A DNA stretch of 64,000 nt from Ornithinimicrobium pratense (GTDB lineage Bacteria > Actinomycetota > Actinomycetes > Actinomycetales > Dermatophilaceae): NCBI RefSeq assembly GCF_008843165.1, contig NZ_CP044427.1:1860001-1924000 (forward strand). Direction: 5' to 3'. The notes beneath the pieces were generated by a model that was given only the letters and a program-made list of their open reading frames with translations, was not told the DNA's origin and did no database searches. Shown here in pieces: positions 27,218 to 35,221 of this stretch. The position numbers were made by a program, and so were the translations under genes. Positions within the stretch are counted from its first letter, which is position 1. Each line of letters starts with the position of its first letter.

Positions 27218-27991
27218 TCAGGTCACGGCGGCGATGACGCTGACCAGCACCGGCGCGAATACGAGCGCCGGGAGCAGGTCACCGACGGGCACTTGCTTGA
27301 TGTCAAGCAAGCGGAAGGCGATGCCGACCAGGAGCAGGCCTCCGGTGGCGGTCAGGGCCGCGATGTTGGCCTCGGGCACCACCGAGCCCAGGGTCAGGCC
27401 CACGAGGGTCAGCGTTCCCTGGATCAGAGCCACCGACACCACGGAGAAGAGCACGCCGACCCCGAACGTTGAGGCGAAGGCCATCGCGGCGAAGAAGTCC
27501 AGCGCGGACTTCAGGACCAGCTGGTCGATCCCCCGCCCGAGTCCGTCGGACAAGGCGCCGAGGATGGTCAGCGGTCCCACGCAGAAGAGCAGCGACGCCG
27601 TGAGCCAGCCCTCGATGAACCGCTCCCGGGCACCCTCACCCGTGCCCTCGGTGGCGCGGCCAAGACGCTGGACCCAGTGCTGCACCACGCCCGCCAGCGA
27701 CTCCAGCCGCTGCTCGATCCGCAGCACGGCGCCGGTGATCCCGCCCAGCAGCAGGCTGCCGAGCACGACGAGGATGGGCACCCCACGGCCCACGGTCTCC
27801 GCCAAGGCCGGGGAGGTGACGTCGAGGGCCGACAGGATCGCCATCAGCAGGGTGACCAGGCCCAGGCAGCTGGTGACGACCGAGCGCACGTGTGCCGAGA
27901 GCCGATGGCCGGCGAGCATCCCCAGCGAGGCGCCGGCCAGCACCGCCACGATGTTGATGAGGGTCCCCAGCCCGGGGAAGGCTCCATCCAT
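27218..27991 (-). CDS. DUF554 family membrane protein
   Basis: A 257-residue integral membrane protein beginning GTLINIVAVLAGASLGMLAG, which is the hallmark start of DUF554 (YdfK-type). About seven hydrophobic helices are visible. A cytoplasmic or loop segment rich in charged residues (about residues 95-125) lies between helices. The family is described as possible transporters; no substrate is established. It converges with the thioesterase gene and lies downstream of pdtaR on the same strand, 124 bases away. Confidence 0.85.
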   Translation of the reverse strand: MDGAFPGLGTLINIVAVLAGASLGMLAGHRLSAHVRSVVTSCLGLVTLLMAILSALDVTSPALAETVGRGVPILVVLGSLLLGGITGAVLRIEQRLESLAGVVQHWVQRLGRATEGTGEGARERFIEGWLTASLLFCVGPLTILGALSDGLGRGIDQLVLKSALDFFAAMAFASTFGVGVLFSVVSVALIQGTLTLVGLTLGSVVPEANIAALTATGGLLLVGIAFRLLDIKQVPVGDLLPALVFAPVLVSVIAAVT

Positions 27992-28115
27992 GGCGGAAGG
28001 CTACGACCAGGCCCACCCGTTCCTGCGGCAGGGGTCCGGTATCGGCGAACGTGTCACCGAACTGGCGGTGCCCCGTGCGGGGCCTGCGGCGTCCCGGCGC
28101 GAGTGCGCCGCCGGG

Positions 28116-28865
28116 CTACTTCTTGGCGGGCATCCCGGCGATGACGGCGTCGGCGACCTCGCGCATCGACAGGCGCCGGTCCATCGCGGCCTTCTGGATC
28201 CACCGGAAGGCGTCAGCCTCGCTCAGCTTGAGCTGGGTCATCAGCAGGCCCTTGGCGCGGTCGACCCGCTTGCGGGTCTCGAACCGCTCGCTGAGGTCGG
28301 CGACCTCGGCCTCCAGCGCCTGACGCTCGGCCCAGCGGGCGCGCGCGATGTCGATGGCGGGCAGCACGTCGGCGGCGCTGAACGGCTTGACGACGTAGGA
28401 CATGACCCCGGCATCGCGGGCCCGCTCGACCAGGTTCTTGTCGCTGAACGCGGTGAGCATCACCACCGGGGCGAGGCCGTCCCGGCCGATCTGCTCGGCG
28501 GCGGAGATGCCGTCCATCCCGGGCATCTTGATGTCCATGACGATCAGGTCGGGCTTGGTCTCCTGGGCCAGAGACACGGCCTGCTCCCCGTCGCTGGCCT
28601 GGCCGACGATCTGGTGACCGGCCTCGGTCAGCATCTCGGCGAGGTCCATCCGAATGAGGGCCTCGTCCTCGGCGAGCAAGATGCGCAGGCCCGGCATCTC
28701 CTGCTCCTCCGGGGCCGCACCGGCGGTCGCGTCGGGCGCCTCCGTCGCGTCGCCGCCCTGCGGGGTGGCGTCCGACGTCTCGTCCTGGGTGGTGTCCGCC
28801 CCCGTCGCTCCGGATGGGTCCGACGACTCCGTCGGTTCGGTGCTGGGCGTCTTTGCTGCCGTCAC
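28116..28865 (-). CDS. pdtaR: ANTAR-domain response regulator (PdtaR type)
   Basis: Response regulator whose output domain binds RNA and acts as a transcription antiterminator. It has 249 residues. Residues 1-57 are an acidic, Thr/Asp/Glu-rich, probably disordered tail. The receiver domain (about 58-175) has the acidic pair in AEDEALI, phosphoacceptor Asp111 (VMDIKMPGMDG), Thr138 (MLTAF) and Lys160 (VVKPFS). The C-terminal ANTAR domain (about 190-245) shows RVDRAKGLLMTQLKLSEADAF...AMDRRLSMREVADAV. Mycobacterial PdtaR (Rv1626) starts near the receiver domain. Start GTG at 28863-28865; an internal ATG at residue 57 is an alternative. The cognate kinase PdtaS is not nearby. The position next to pyk is conserved. 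Confidence 0.93.
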   Translation of the reverse strand: MTAAKTPSTEPTESSDPSGATGADTTQDETSDATPQGGDATEAPDATAGAAPEEQEMPGLRILLAEDEALIRMDLAEMLTEAGHQIVGQASDGEQAVSLAQETKPDLIVMDIKMPGMDGISAAEQIGRDGLAPVVMLTAFSDKNLVERARDAGVMSYVVKPFSAADVLPAIDIARARWAERQALEAEVADLSERFETRKRVDRAKGLLMTQLKLSEADAFRWIQKAAMDRRLSMREVADAVIAGMPAKK

Positions 28866-28927
28866 GCGTCTACCTTATCTTTCGCCGTGCTGTGCCGTCA
28901 CGATCATCCGTCGCCAACCTGTATGGG

Positions 28928-29010
28928 TGCCGGGAGCGGGACTTGAACCCGCACGCCCTTTCGGGCAGAGCATTTTGAGTGCCCCGTGTCTGCCATTCCA
29001 CCACCCCGGC
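28928..29010 (-). tRNA. tRNA-Leu (anticodon CAA)
   Basis: Minus-strand cloverleaf: acceptor GCCGGGG pairs with TCCCGGC (one G-T), the D arm is GTGGAATGGCAGAC, anticodon stem GGGCA/TGCTC with loop CTCAAAA gives anticodon CAA (reads UUG). A long class II variable arm (CCCGAAAGGG) and the T arm GCGGG-TTCAAGT-CCCGC follow. The discriminator is A; the 3' CCA is not encoded (CCC follows). Confidence 0.95.
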
Positions 29011-29018
29011 GGGGGTGA

Positions 29019-29037
29019 CGGGCCCGGTCGGGGCCCG
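29019..29037 (-). terminator. stem-loop between pyk and tRNA-Leu
   Basis: A perfect 7-bp stem (CGGGCCC/GGGCCCG) with a 5-base loop lies 66 bases downstream of the pyk stop and 9 bases before the tRNA gene on the same strand. It may end pyk transcription, or be a processing point if tRNA-Leu is co-transcribed. Confidence 0.5.
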
Positions 29038-29102
29038 CCTGTCGATCCGGTACAGCATACCCGCCGGACTGTGGCGATCGGCGCGCGCTGGAGGCCGACG
29101 CG

Positions 29103-30566
29103 CTAGACCACCGGCTCCTCGGAGTAGGCCGGCGCGTTGCCGAAGATCGTGTCACCGACGCGGTGCAACCGCAGTGCGTTGGTGGTGCCGGAGACGCCGG
29201 GGGGCGAGCCGGCCACGATGATGACGAGGTCACCCTTCTGGCAGCGACCCTCCCGCAACAGCGCCTCCTCGACCTGGAGCACCATCTGATCGGTGTGCCA
29301 GACGAAGGGCACGAGGAAGGTCTCCACCCCCCAGGTGAGGGACAGCTGCGAACGCGTGTCCTGCTCGGTGGTGAAGGCCAGCATCGGGGTCTGGGGCCGG
29401 ACGCGCGCCATCCGGCGCGCGGTGTCACCGCTCTGGGTGAAGGTGACGAGGTACTTGACGCCGTGGTTGTCCAGCGCGTCGGCCATGGCGATCGCGGCTC
29501 GGGTGACGGCCCCGCCCGGGGTCCGCGGCACGGTGCGGATGGGGGCGATGCGGTGCAGTCCGTGGTCTTCGGTGGACTCGATGATGCTCGCCATCGTGCG
29601 GACCGCCCGGATGGGGTAGGCGCCGACCGAGGTCTCGCCGGAGAGCATGATGGCGTCGGCTCCGTCGAGCACGGCGTTGGCGCAGTCGGAGGCCTCGGCG
29701 CGCGTGGGCCGGGGGTTCTCGATCATCGACTCCAGCACCTGGGTCGCCACGATGACCGGCTTGGCCCGCTCGCGGCTCAGCTGGATGGCATCCTTCTGCA
29801 CCAGCGGCACCTGCTCCAGCGGCAGCTCGACCCCCAGGTCGCCGCGGGCCACCATGATGCCGTCGAAGGCGTCGACGATCTCATCGAGGTTCTCGATCGC
29901 CTGCGGCTTCTCGATCTTGGCGATGACCGGCACTCGGCGGCCTTCCTCGTCCATCACCCGGTGCACGACCTCGATATCGGCCGCGGAGCGGACGAAGGAC
30001 AGCGCGATGACGTCGACGCCGGTGCGCAGGGCCCAACGCAGGTCCTCGATGTCCTTCTCCGACGTGGCGGGGACGCTCACCAGGGCACCGGGCAGGTTGA
30101 TCCCCTTGTTGTTGGACACGACGCCACCGGTGATGACCTCGCTGACGACGTCGGTCTCGGTGACCTCCACCGCCCGCAGCATCACCTTGCCGTCGTCGAT
30201 GAGGAGGGGATCGCCCACGGCGACGTCGCCGGGCAGGCCGCCGTAGGTGGTGCCGACGCTGCCCTGGTCGCCTGTGACCTGGCGGGTGGTGATGGTGAAG
30301 GCGTCACCGGTCGCCAGGGTCACCGGACCGCTGGCGAAGGTGCCGGTGCGGATCTTGGGGCCCTGCAGGTCGGCCAGCACCGCGACTGCGCGACCCTGCG
30401 CGTCACTGGCCTGTCGCACCCTCAGATAGCGCTCGTAATGCTCCTCGTGGCGGCCGTGCGAAAGGTTGAGGCGGGCCACATCCATCCCGGCGTGGACGAG
30501 CGCTTCTATCTGCTCGTAGGAGTCGGTGGCTGGTCCCAGGGTGCAGACGATCTTGGCTCGACGCAT
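29103..30566 (-). CDS. pyk: pyruvate kinase
   Basis: Last step of glycolysis: phosphoenolpyruvate + ADP to pyruvate + ATP. 487 residues, normal length. Substrate and cation ligands are visible in NLSHGRHEEH and DLQGPKIRTG. The lid B-domain follows; the active-site Lys is in IAKIEKPQAIENLDEIV, and the signature MVARGDLGVELPLEQVP and SGETSVGAYP are intact. The C-terminal domain is regulatory. ATG at 30564-30566 gives MRRAKIVCTLGPATDSYEQI; an ATG nine codons upstream is less family-like. Confidence 0.97.
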   Translation of the reverse strand: MRRAKIVCTLGPATDSYEQIEALVHAGMDVARLNLSHGRHEEHYERYLRVRQASDAQGRAVAVLADLQGPKIRTGTFASGPVTLATGDAFTITTRQVTGDQGSVGTTYGGLPGDVAVGDPLLIDDGKVMLRAVEVTETDVVSEVITGGVVSNNKGINLPGALVSVPATSEKDIEDLRWALRTGVDVIALSFVRSAADIEVVHRVMDEEGRRVPVIAKIEKPQAIENLDEIVDAFDGIMVARGDLGVELPLEQVPLVQKDAIQLSRERAKPVIVATQVLESMIENPRPTRAEASDCANAVLDGADAIMLSGETSVGAYPIRAVRTMASIIESTEDHGLHRIAPIRTVPRTPGGAVTRAAIAMADALDNHGVKYLVTFTQSGDTARRMARVRPQTPMLAFTTEQDTRSQLSLTWGVETFLVPFVWHTDQMVLQVEEALLREGRCQKGDLVIIVAGSPPGVSGTTNALRLHRVGDTIFGNAPAYSEEPVV

Positions 30567-30646
30567 GGGCCCCAGCCTAGTCCTGACGACCACCTGCCGG
30601 TGACCACCATCGGTGAGGCCGATGAGTGCATCTCCTCGCAGATGGG

Positions 30647-31378
30647 TCAGGAGTGCGCGGCGACGACCTGGTCCAGGGTGACCCGGTTCTCCATCAGGCC
30701 CTGCATCTGCTCGTCGGTGATCTGGGTGCCGTCGACGAACAGGCGGGGCGTCCCGCTGACCCCGTCGCGGTTGGCCCGCTCCTGCATGGCGTGGACGTAG
30801 TCGACGTGCGACCGGTCCTCCAGGCAGCTGGTGAAGGTGTCCAGGTCGTCGCCCTCAATCCCGGCCGCTCCGGCGAAGGAGACCAGCTGGTCGTCAGTCC
30901 AGCCGCTGCCCTCCTCGGCCGGGCGGTTGACGTAGACCTGGTGGTAGTAGGGCAGGAAGACGTCCTGGTCGTCCGCGCACAGCGCCGCGTTGGCGGCGCG
31001 CACCGAGTTCTCGCCCGGGACCCGGCCGTCCAGGAAGGACATCAGAGTGACGGTGACGTGCGTTTCGCCAGCTTCCACCTTCTCTTGCACCGACTCCCCG
31101 ATCGCGTCTTCCAACACCCCGCACCAGGGGCACTGGAAGTCGCCGTAGACGTGCAGCTTCGGGATGCCGGCCTCCGGGTCGGGGCCCAGGCTGATCCCGC
31201 CGCCCTCGGGCAGGGCGTTGGCCGAGCCCTCGGCTGACAGGTCGGCGCCGTCACGGGTCGCGGCCCACACCAAGCCGGCGATCAGAGCGAGCACCAGCAC
31301 TACGACGGCGCCGATGAGGACGCCGGGGGGACCCTTGCTGGAGACCGGCTTGACCTGGGGGGCGGGCGGACGGGGCAT
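30647..31378 (-). CDS. membrane-anchored DsbA-like thiol oxidoreductase
   Basis: A 243-residue protein with a cytoplasmic Pro-rich start, one hydrophobic anchor (about residues 20-40), then a thioredoxin-fold domain outside the membrane. The redox motif is Cys83-Pro-Trp-Cys86 (DFQCPWCGVLE) and the cis-proline loop is GVSGTPRLFVDG near the C-terminus. This is the DsbA/DsbG-like thioredoxin_4 group, expected to form or shuffle disulfides in exported proteins. It lies seven bases downstream of the MauE/DoxX-like gene, so the two likely work as oxidase and membrane recycling partner. Confidence 0.88.
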   Translation of the reverse strand: MPRPPAPQVKPVSSKGPPGVLIGAVVVLVLALIAGLVWAATRDGADLSAEGSANALPEGGGISLGPDPEAGIPKLHVYGDFQCPWCGVLEDAIGESVQEKVEAGETHVTVTLMSFLDGRVPGENSVRAANAALCADDQDVFLPYYHQVYVNRPAEEGSGWTDDQLVSFAGAAGIEGDDLDTFTSCLEDRSHVDYVHAMQERANRDGVSGTPRLFVDGTQITDEQMQGLMENRVTLDQVVAAHS

Positions 31379-31384
31379 GCTGTC

Positions 31385-31933
31385 TCAGCGACCTTTCGTG
31401 ATCAGAGTGTCGAGGCCGAACGGGGTGCGCGGGCGGAGCACTAGCCAGGCCGCCATGGCCAGGAACAGCAGATCGCGCAGGATGTCGAGCAGGTAGGCGG
31501 TCTCGCCCGGCTCGACGGGGCCGCCGGTGCCGAAGCAGCCGCAGTCGATGGCCAGACCTCGGGCCCAGGCTGAGGCGATCCCGGCGATGAAGACGACCAT
31601 GAGCAGACCGCCGGCCGCGGCGGCTGCGCGGGTGAACAGACCCAGCACGAGCAGCACCCCGAGCACGATCTCCACGACCGGGAGCATGGTGCCGATGAGG
31701 CGGGCGGTGCCGTAGCCGAACAGCTCGTAGGCGAGCACGTTCTGGACCGAGCCGGTGACGTCCAGGATCTTGGGCAGGCCCGCGGCGATCAGCACCAACC
31801 CCAGACCGACGCGGGCGATCAGCCCGACCACGTCGAGGACCCGGGTCCGGTATGCGGACCGCCCGGTGCCCGCTGCAGGCTCGACGGGGGCGTAGCCCAC
31901 CGGGTCGGCGCGCACGTCCGCGTCGCCGGTCAC
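31385..31933 (-). CDS. MauE/DoxX-family membrane protein
   Basis: A 182-residue inner-membrane protein with four hydrophobic helices (GLIARVGLGLVLIAAGLPKI is the first). The family resembles MauE, which is needed for disulfide formation in methylamine dehydrogenase, and DoxX. The redox-like DCGCFGTGG motif sits in a loop before the last helix; adjacent cysteines there suggest electron exchange with the DsbA-like protein encoded just downstream. The GTG start overlaps the trpA stop (GTGA), so it is translated as part of the trp message. In Mycobacterium trpA is followed by lgt instead. Confidence 0.8.
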   Translation of the reverse strand: MTGDADVRADPVGYAPVEPAAGTGRSAYRTRVLDVVGLIARVGLGLVLIAAGLPKILDVTGSVQNVLAYELFGYGTARLIGTMLPVVEIVLGVLLVLGLFTRAAAAAGGLLMVVFIAGIASAWARGLAIDCGCFGTGGPVEPGETAYLLDILRDLLFLAMAAWLVLRPRTPFGLDTLITKGR

Positions 31934-32715
31934 CGGCCGCGCACCCCTTCGGCCAGCCCACGCGTGAGGGCCCGGAGCGCGCCCAGCCCGGGGTCCTGCC
32001 CGATAGCCCGGACCAGGGCGGAGCCGACGATGACACCGTCGGCGTAGGCGGCGATCTGTGCAGCCTGGGCCCCGGTGCTCACGCCCAGGCCGACGCACAG
32101 TGGCAGGTCGGTGACGGCGCGGGTGCGCTCCACGAGCCGGAGTGCACCCTCGCCCACCTCATCCCGGGCGCCGGTGACGCCCATCGTGGAGGCGACGTAG
32201 ACGAAGCCGCGGCAGGCCTGGGCGGTCATCGCCAGCCGCTCGTCGGTAGAGCTGGGGGCGACCAAGAAGATGGGGGCCAGACCGTGCTCGGTAGCCGCAT
32301 CGCGCCACGCCGAGGCTTCGTCGGGGATGAGGTCGGGGGTGATGAGGCCGGCGCCACCGGCGTTGGCGAGGTCGGCGGCAAACCGGGCCGGCCCGTGGCG
32401 GAGCACCGGGTTCCAGTAGGACATGACAACCGGCACCGCCCCGGCCTCGTGCACCGCGCGGACCACGTCAAGCACCTGGTGGAACCGGAACCCGCCCGCG
32501 AGCGCCTGTGCGGCAGCCTGCTCGATGACCGGCCCGTCCATGAGCGGGTCGGTGTAGGGCACGCCGACCTCGACGATGTCGGCGCCGCTCTCGGCCACCG
32601 CCCGGACCGCGGCCAGGGAGCTGTCCAGGTCGGGGTAGCCGGCCGGCAGGTAGGCCACCAGCGCGGCCCGGCCCTCATCGCGGCACCGGGCAAAGATTGC
32701 GTCCAGGGCGTTCAC
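31930..32715 (-). CDS. trpA: tryptophan synthase alpha chain
   Basis: TrpA cleaves indole-3-glycerol phosphate to indole and glyceraldehyde 3-phosphate, channelling indole to TrpB. 261 residues, TIM barrel. The catalytic pair is Glu49 ([11 protein letters not shown]) and Asp60 (LMDGP), matching the canonical Glu49/Asp60. The phosphate-binding [11 protein letters not shown] and GVIVGSALV loops are present. Start GTG 32715 overlaps the trpB stop (GTGA); a GTG one codon earlier (32718) is equally possible. Confidence 0.96.
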   Translation of the reverse strand: MNALDAIFARCRDEGRAALVAYLPAGYPDLDSSLAAVRAVAESGADIVEVGVPYTDPLMDGPVIEQAAAQALAGGFRFHQVLDVVRAVHEAGAVPVVMSYWNPVLRHGPARFAADLANAGGAGLITPDLIPDEASAWRDAATEHGLAPIFLVAPSSTDERLAMTAQACRGFVYVASTMGVTGARDEVGEGALRLVERTRAVTDLPLCVGLGVSTGAQAAQIAAYADGVIVGSALVRAIGQDPGLGALRALTRGLAEGVRGR

Positions 32716-33989
32716 CACCCGCTCCCTTCGGCCTCGGCGACCGGCTCTGAGGCCTTGAGCTGCTCGGCCTCGACCAGCTCTTGGCCGTCGACAAGGCCGA
32801 ACCACCGGGCAGCGGTGTCCACGTCCTTGTCCCCGCGGCCGGAGAGGTTGACCAGGACCACCGGCTCGGGCCCGTCCTGGCCGGCGGCGGCGGTCAGCTC
32901 GCGCCCCACCCGAAGCGCCCCGGCGAGGGCGTGGGCGCTCTCGATGGCCGGGATGATGCCCTCGGTGCGGCAGAGCAGGGCGAAGGCGTCCATCGCCTCC
33001 GCGTCGGTCACCGGCTCGTAGGTGGCGCGGCCGCTGTCGTGCAGGAAGGCGTGCTCGGGACCAACGCTGGGGTAGTCCAGACCGGCCGAGACTGAATGGG
33101 TCTGCAGGGTCTGGCCGTCCTCGTCCTGCAGCACGTAGGTGGCCGCACCGTGCAGCACCCCTGGGACCCCCCCGGAGAAACGGGCGGCGTGCCGGCCCTG
33201 CTCTGGGCCCTCACCGCCCGCCTCGAAGCCGCGCAGCGCCACCTGGGCGTCGTCGCGGAAGGCGTGGAAGATGCCCATCGCGTTGGAACCACCCCCGACG
33301 CAGGCGCACACGGCGTCCGGAAGGCGGCCAGCCACCGTTTGGACCTGGTCGCGGGCCTCCTGACCGATGACGGCGTGGAAGTCGCGCACCATGGTCGGGA
33401 AGGGGTGGGGACCGGTCACGGTGCCCAACAAATAGTGGGTGTGATCGACGTGGGTCACCCAGTCGCGCATCGCCTCGTTGATAGCGTCCTTGAGCGTGGC
33501 GCTGCCGGTGGCGACGGGCACCACGGTCGCGCCGAGCAGCCGCATCCGGGCGACGTTCAGCGCCTGTCGGCGAGTGTCGACCTCGCCCATGTAGACCGTG
33601 CACTCCAGACCCATCAGGGCGGCCGCGGTGGCGGTGGCGACGCCGTGCTGGCCGGCGCCGGTCTCGGCGATCACCCGGCGCTTGCCCATCCGGACCGCGA
33701 GCAGCGCCTGCCCCAAGACGTTGTTGATCTTGTGGGAACCGGTGTGGTTGAGGTCCTCGCGCTTGAGGAAGACCCGGGCGCGGCCGGCGTGCCGGGCGAA
33801 GCGTTGCACCTCCGTCAGCGGGCTGGGCCGCCCCGTGTAGGACTCCTGGAGGCCGTCGAGCTCGGCGCGGAAGTCCGGGTCGGCCATCGCGTCGGTCCGG
33901 GCGGCGTCCAGCTCCTCCAGCGCCGCGACCAGCGCCTCGGGCACGAAACGTCCGCCGAAGTCACCGAACCGGCCGGTCGCCGTGCTCAC
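32712..33989 (-). CDS. trpB: tryptophan synthase beta chain
   Basis: TrpB joins indole and serine to make tryptophan using pyridoxal phosphate. 425 residues. The PLP-binding lysine is Lys87 in [10 protein letters not shown], the phosphate cradle is VGGGSNAMG, and the N-terminal [15 protein letters not shown] is typical. The C-terminus carries about 15 extra acidic residues beyond the fold. GTG start at 33987-33989 overlaps the trpC stop, giving tight coupling trpC-trpB-trpA. Confidence 0.97.
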   Translation of the reverse strand: MSTATGRFGDFGGRFVPEALVAALEELDAARTDAMADPDFRAELDGLQESYTGRPSPLTEVQRFARHAGRARVFLKREDLNHTGSHKINNVLGQALLAVRMGKRRVIAETGAGQHGVATATAAALMGLECTVYMGEVDTRRQALNVARMRLLGATVVPVATGSATLKDAINEAMRDWVTHVDHTHYLLGTVTGPHPFPTMVRDFHAVIGQEARDQVQTVAGRLPDAVCACVGGGSNAMGIFHAFRDDAQVALRGFEAGGEGPEQGRHAARFSGGVPGVLHGAATYVLQDEDGQTLQTHSVSAGLDYPSVGPEHAFLHDSGRATYEPVTDAEAMDAFALLCRTEGIIPAIESAHALAGALRVGRELTAAAGQDGPEPVVLVNLSGRGDKDVDTAARWFGLVDGQELVEAEQLKASEPVAEAEGSGW

Positions 33990-34822
33990 CGCTCACCCCC
34001 GCGTGTCCCGACCTGCTGACCACGCACTGCTGGGTGGGCACCGGCCGCCACCAGCTCGGCCACCGCGTCCCGCGGGGAGCTGCCGGTCACCAGGGCCTCC
34101 CCGACCAGCACGGCCCCAGCGCCTGCCTCGGCGGCGGCCATGACGTCCAGAGGTCCGCGGATGCCGGACTCGGCGACCGCAACCCGCCCTGCCGGGATGC
34201 CGGGCGCGAGACGAGCAAAGGTGCTCCTGTCCACCTCCAAGGTGCGCAGGTCGCGGTTGTTCACCCCCACGATCCGGGCACCGGCGTCCAGCGCTCGGCC
34301 CAGCTCCTCCTCGTCGTGCACCTCGACCAGGGCGTGCATTCCCAGCGACTCCACCCGTTCCAGCAGGCCCTGGAGCACCTCCTGGGGCAGGGCCGCGGCA
34401 ATGAGCAGGACGAGGTCCGCGCCGTGCGCCCGCGCCTCCCACACCTGGTAGGGGTCGACGACGAAGTCCTTGCACAGGACGGGCACGTCCACCCGGGCTC
34501 GGACGGCGTCGAGGTCCGCGAGCGAGCCGCCGAACCGGCGCTGCTCGGTGAGCACGCTGATGACGCTCGCCCCGCCGGCGGCATAGTCGGCGGCCAGGGC
34601 CGCGGGGTCGGCGATGGCCGCCAGAGCCCCCTTGGAGGGGCTGCTCCGCTTGACCTCAGCGATCACGTGGACGCCCCTGCGCTCGGTGAGCGAAGCGAGG
34701 GCATCCCGGGGCCAGGGCGTAGCGGCCGCGCTCTCCTGCACCTGGGTGAGGGGGCGGGCGGCGCGGCGTACGGCAAGGTCCTCACGGACGCCCTCGATGA
34801 TCTGCTCCAGCACGGTCGGCAC
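33986..34822 (-). CDS. trpC: indole-3-glycerol phosphate synthase
   Basis: TrpC converts carboxyphenylaminodeoxyribulose phosphate to indole-3-glycerol phosphate. 278 residues, monofunctional TIM barrel. The catalytic Lys lies in [13 protein letters not shown]; another key Lys is in [13 protein letters not shown]. The phosphate site is [10 protein letters not shown] and [12 protein letters not shown]. First trp gene of this cluster; trpE, trpD and trpF are not in the window. No trp leader peptide or attenuator is evident upstream. Confidence 0.96.
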   Translation of the reverse strand: MPTVLEQIIEGVREDLAVRRAARPLTQVQESAAATPWPRDALASLTERRGVHVIAEVKRSSPSKGALAAIADPAALAADYAAGGASVISVLTEQRRFGGSLADLDAVRARVDVPVLCKDFVVDPYQVWEARAHGADLVLLIAAALPQEVLQGLLERVESLGMHALVEVHDEEELGRALDAGARIVGVNNRDLRTLEVDRSTFARLAPGIPAGRVAVAESGIRGPLDVMAAAEAGAGAVLVGEALVTGSSPRDAVAELVAAGAHPAVRGQQVGTRGGER

Positions 34823-34881
34823 CCCACCAGCCTAAGCCGTCGCGCGGGTGACCCGTGCCGCCCCCGCCCGCTGGCGGGCGG

Positions 34882-35097
34882 TCAGCCGTCGTGCTGGGCG
34901 ATCTTCGAGTTTCCGCCGTACCCGGCCCGCTCCATGCCGTACCAGGCCACCGCACCGACCACCCCGACCCCGAGCCCGATGTACAGCAGCACCTCGGGGC
35001 CGGCGAAGACGCCCCAGCAGCCGACGACCGTGCCGACCAGCATGATCGTGACGCCGACCCAGGCTGCCTTGCTGTGGCCGTGGTTGTCTTCGTGCAT
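34882..35097 (-). CDS. HGxxPAAW-type small membrane protein (71 aa)
   Basis: A 71-residue protein beginning with a charged His-rich stretch (MHEDNHGHSKAAWVGV), followed by two hydrophobic helices (about residues 13-33 and 37-54) and a short polar tail. The HG..KAAW segment matches the small actinobacterial HGxxPAAW family found immediately upstream of trpC; function is unknown. Good ribosome-binding site (AGGAGCACC) before the ATG. It is likely the first gene of the trpC-B-A message. Confidence 0.85.
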   Translation of the reverse strand: MHEDNHGHSKAAWVGVTIMLVGTVVGCWGVFAGPEVLLYIGLGVGVVGAVAWYGMERAGYGGNSKIAQHDG

Positions 35098-35221
35098 GGG
35101 GTGGTGCTCCTTGGTGCGGGTCCCGGCTGCCGCTCGGCTCCAGGTCGGTGGTCATGGACGGTGCGGCCTCATTCTGCCAGTCCAGGGGCCAGAAGGCTCC
35201 GACCGGTCCTCGACCCGCGGG

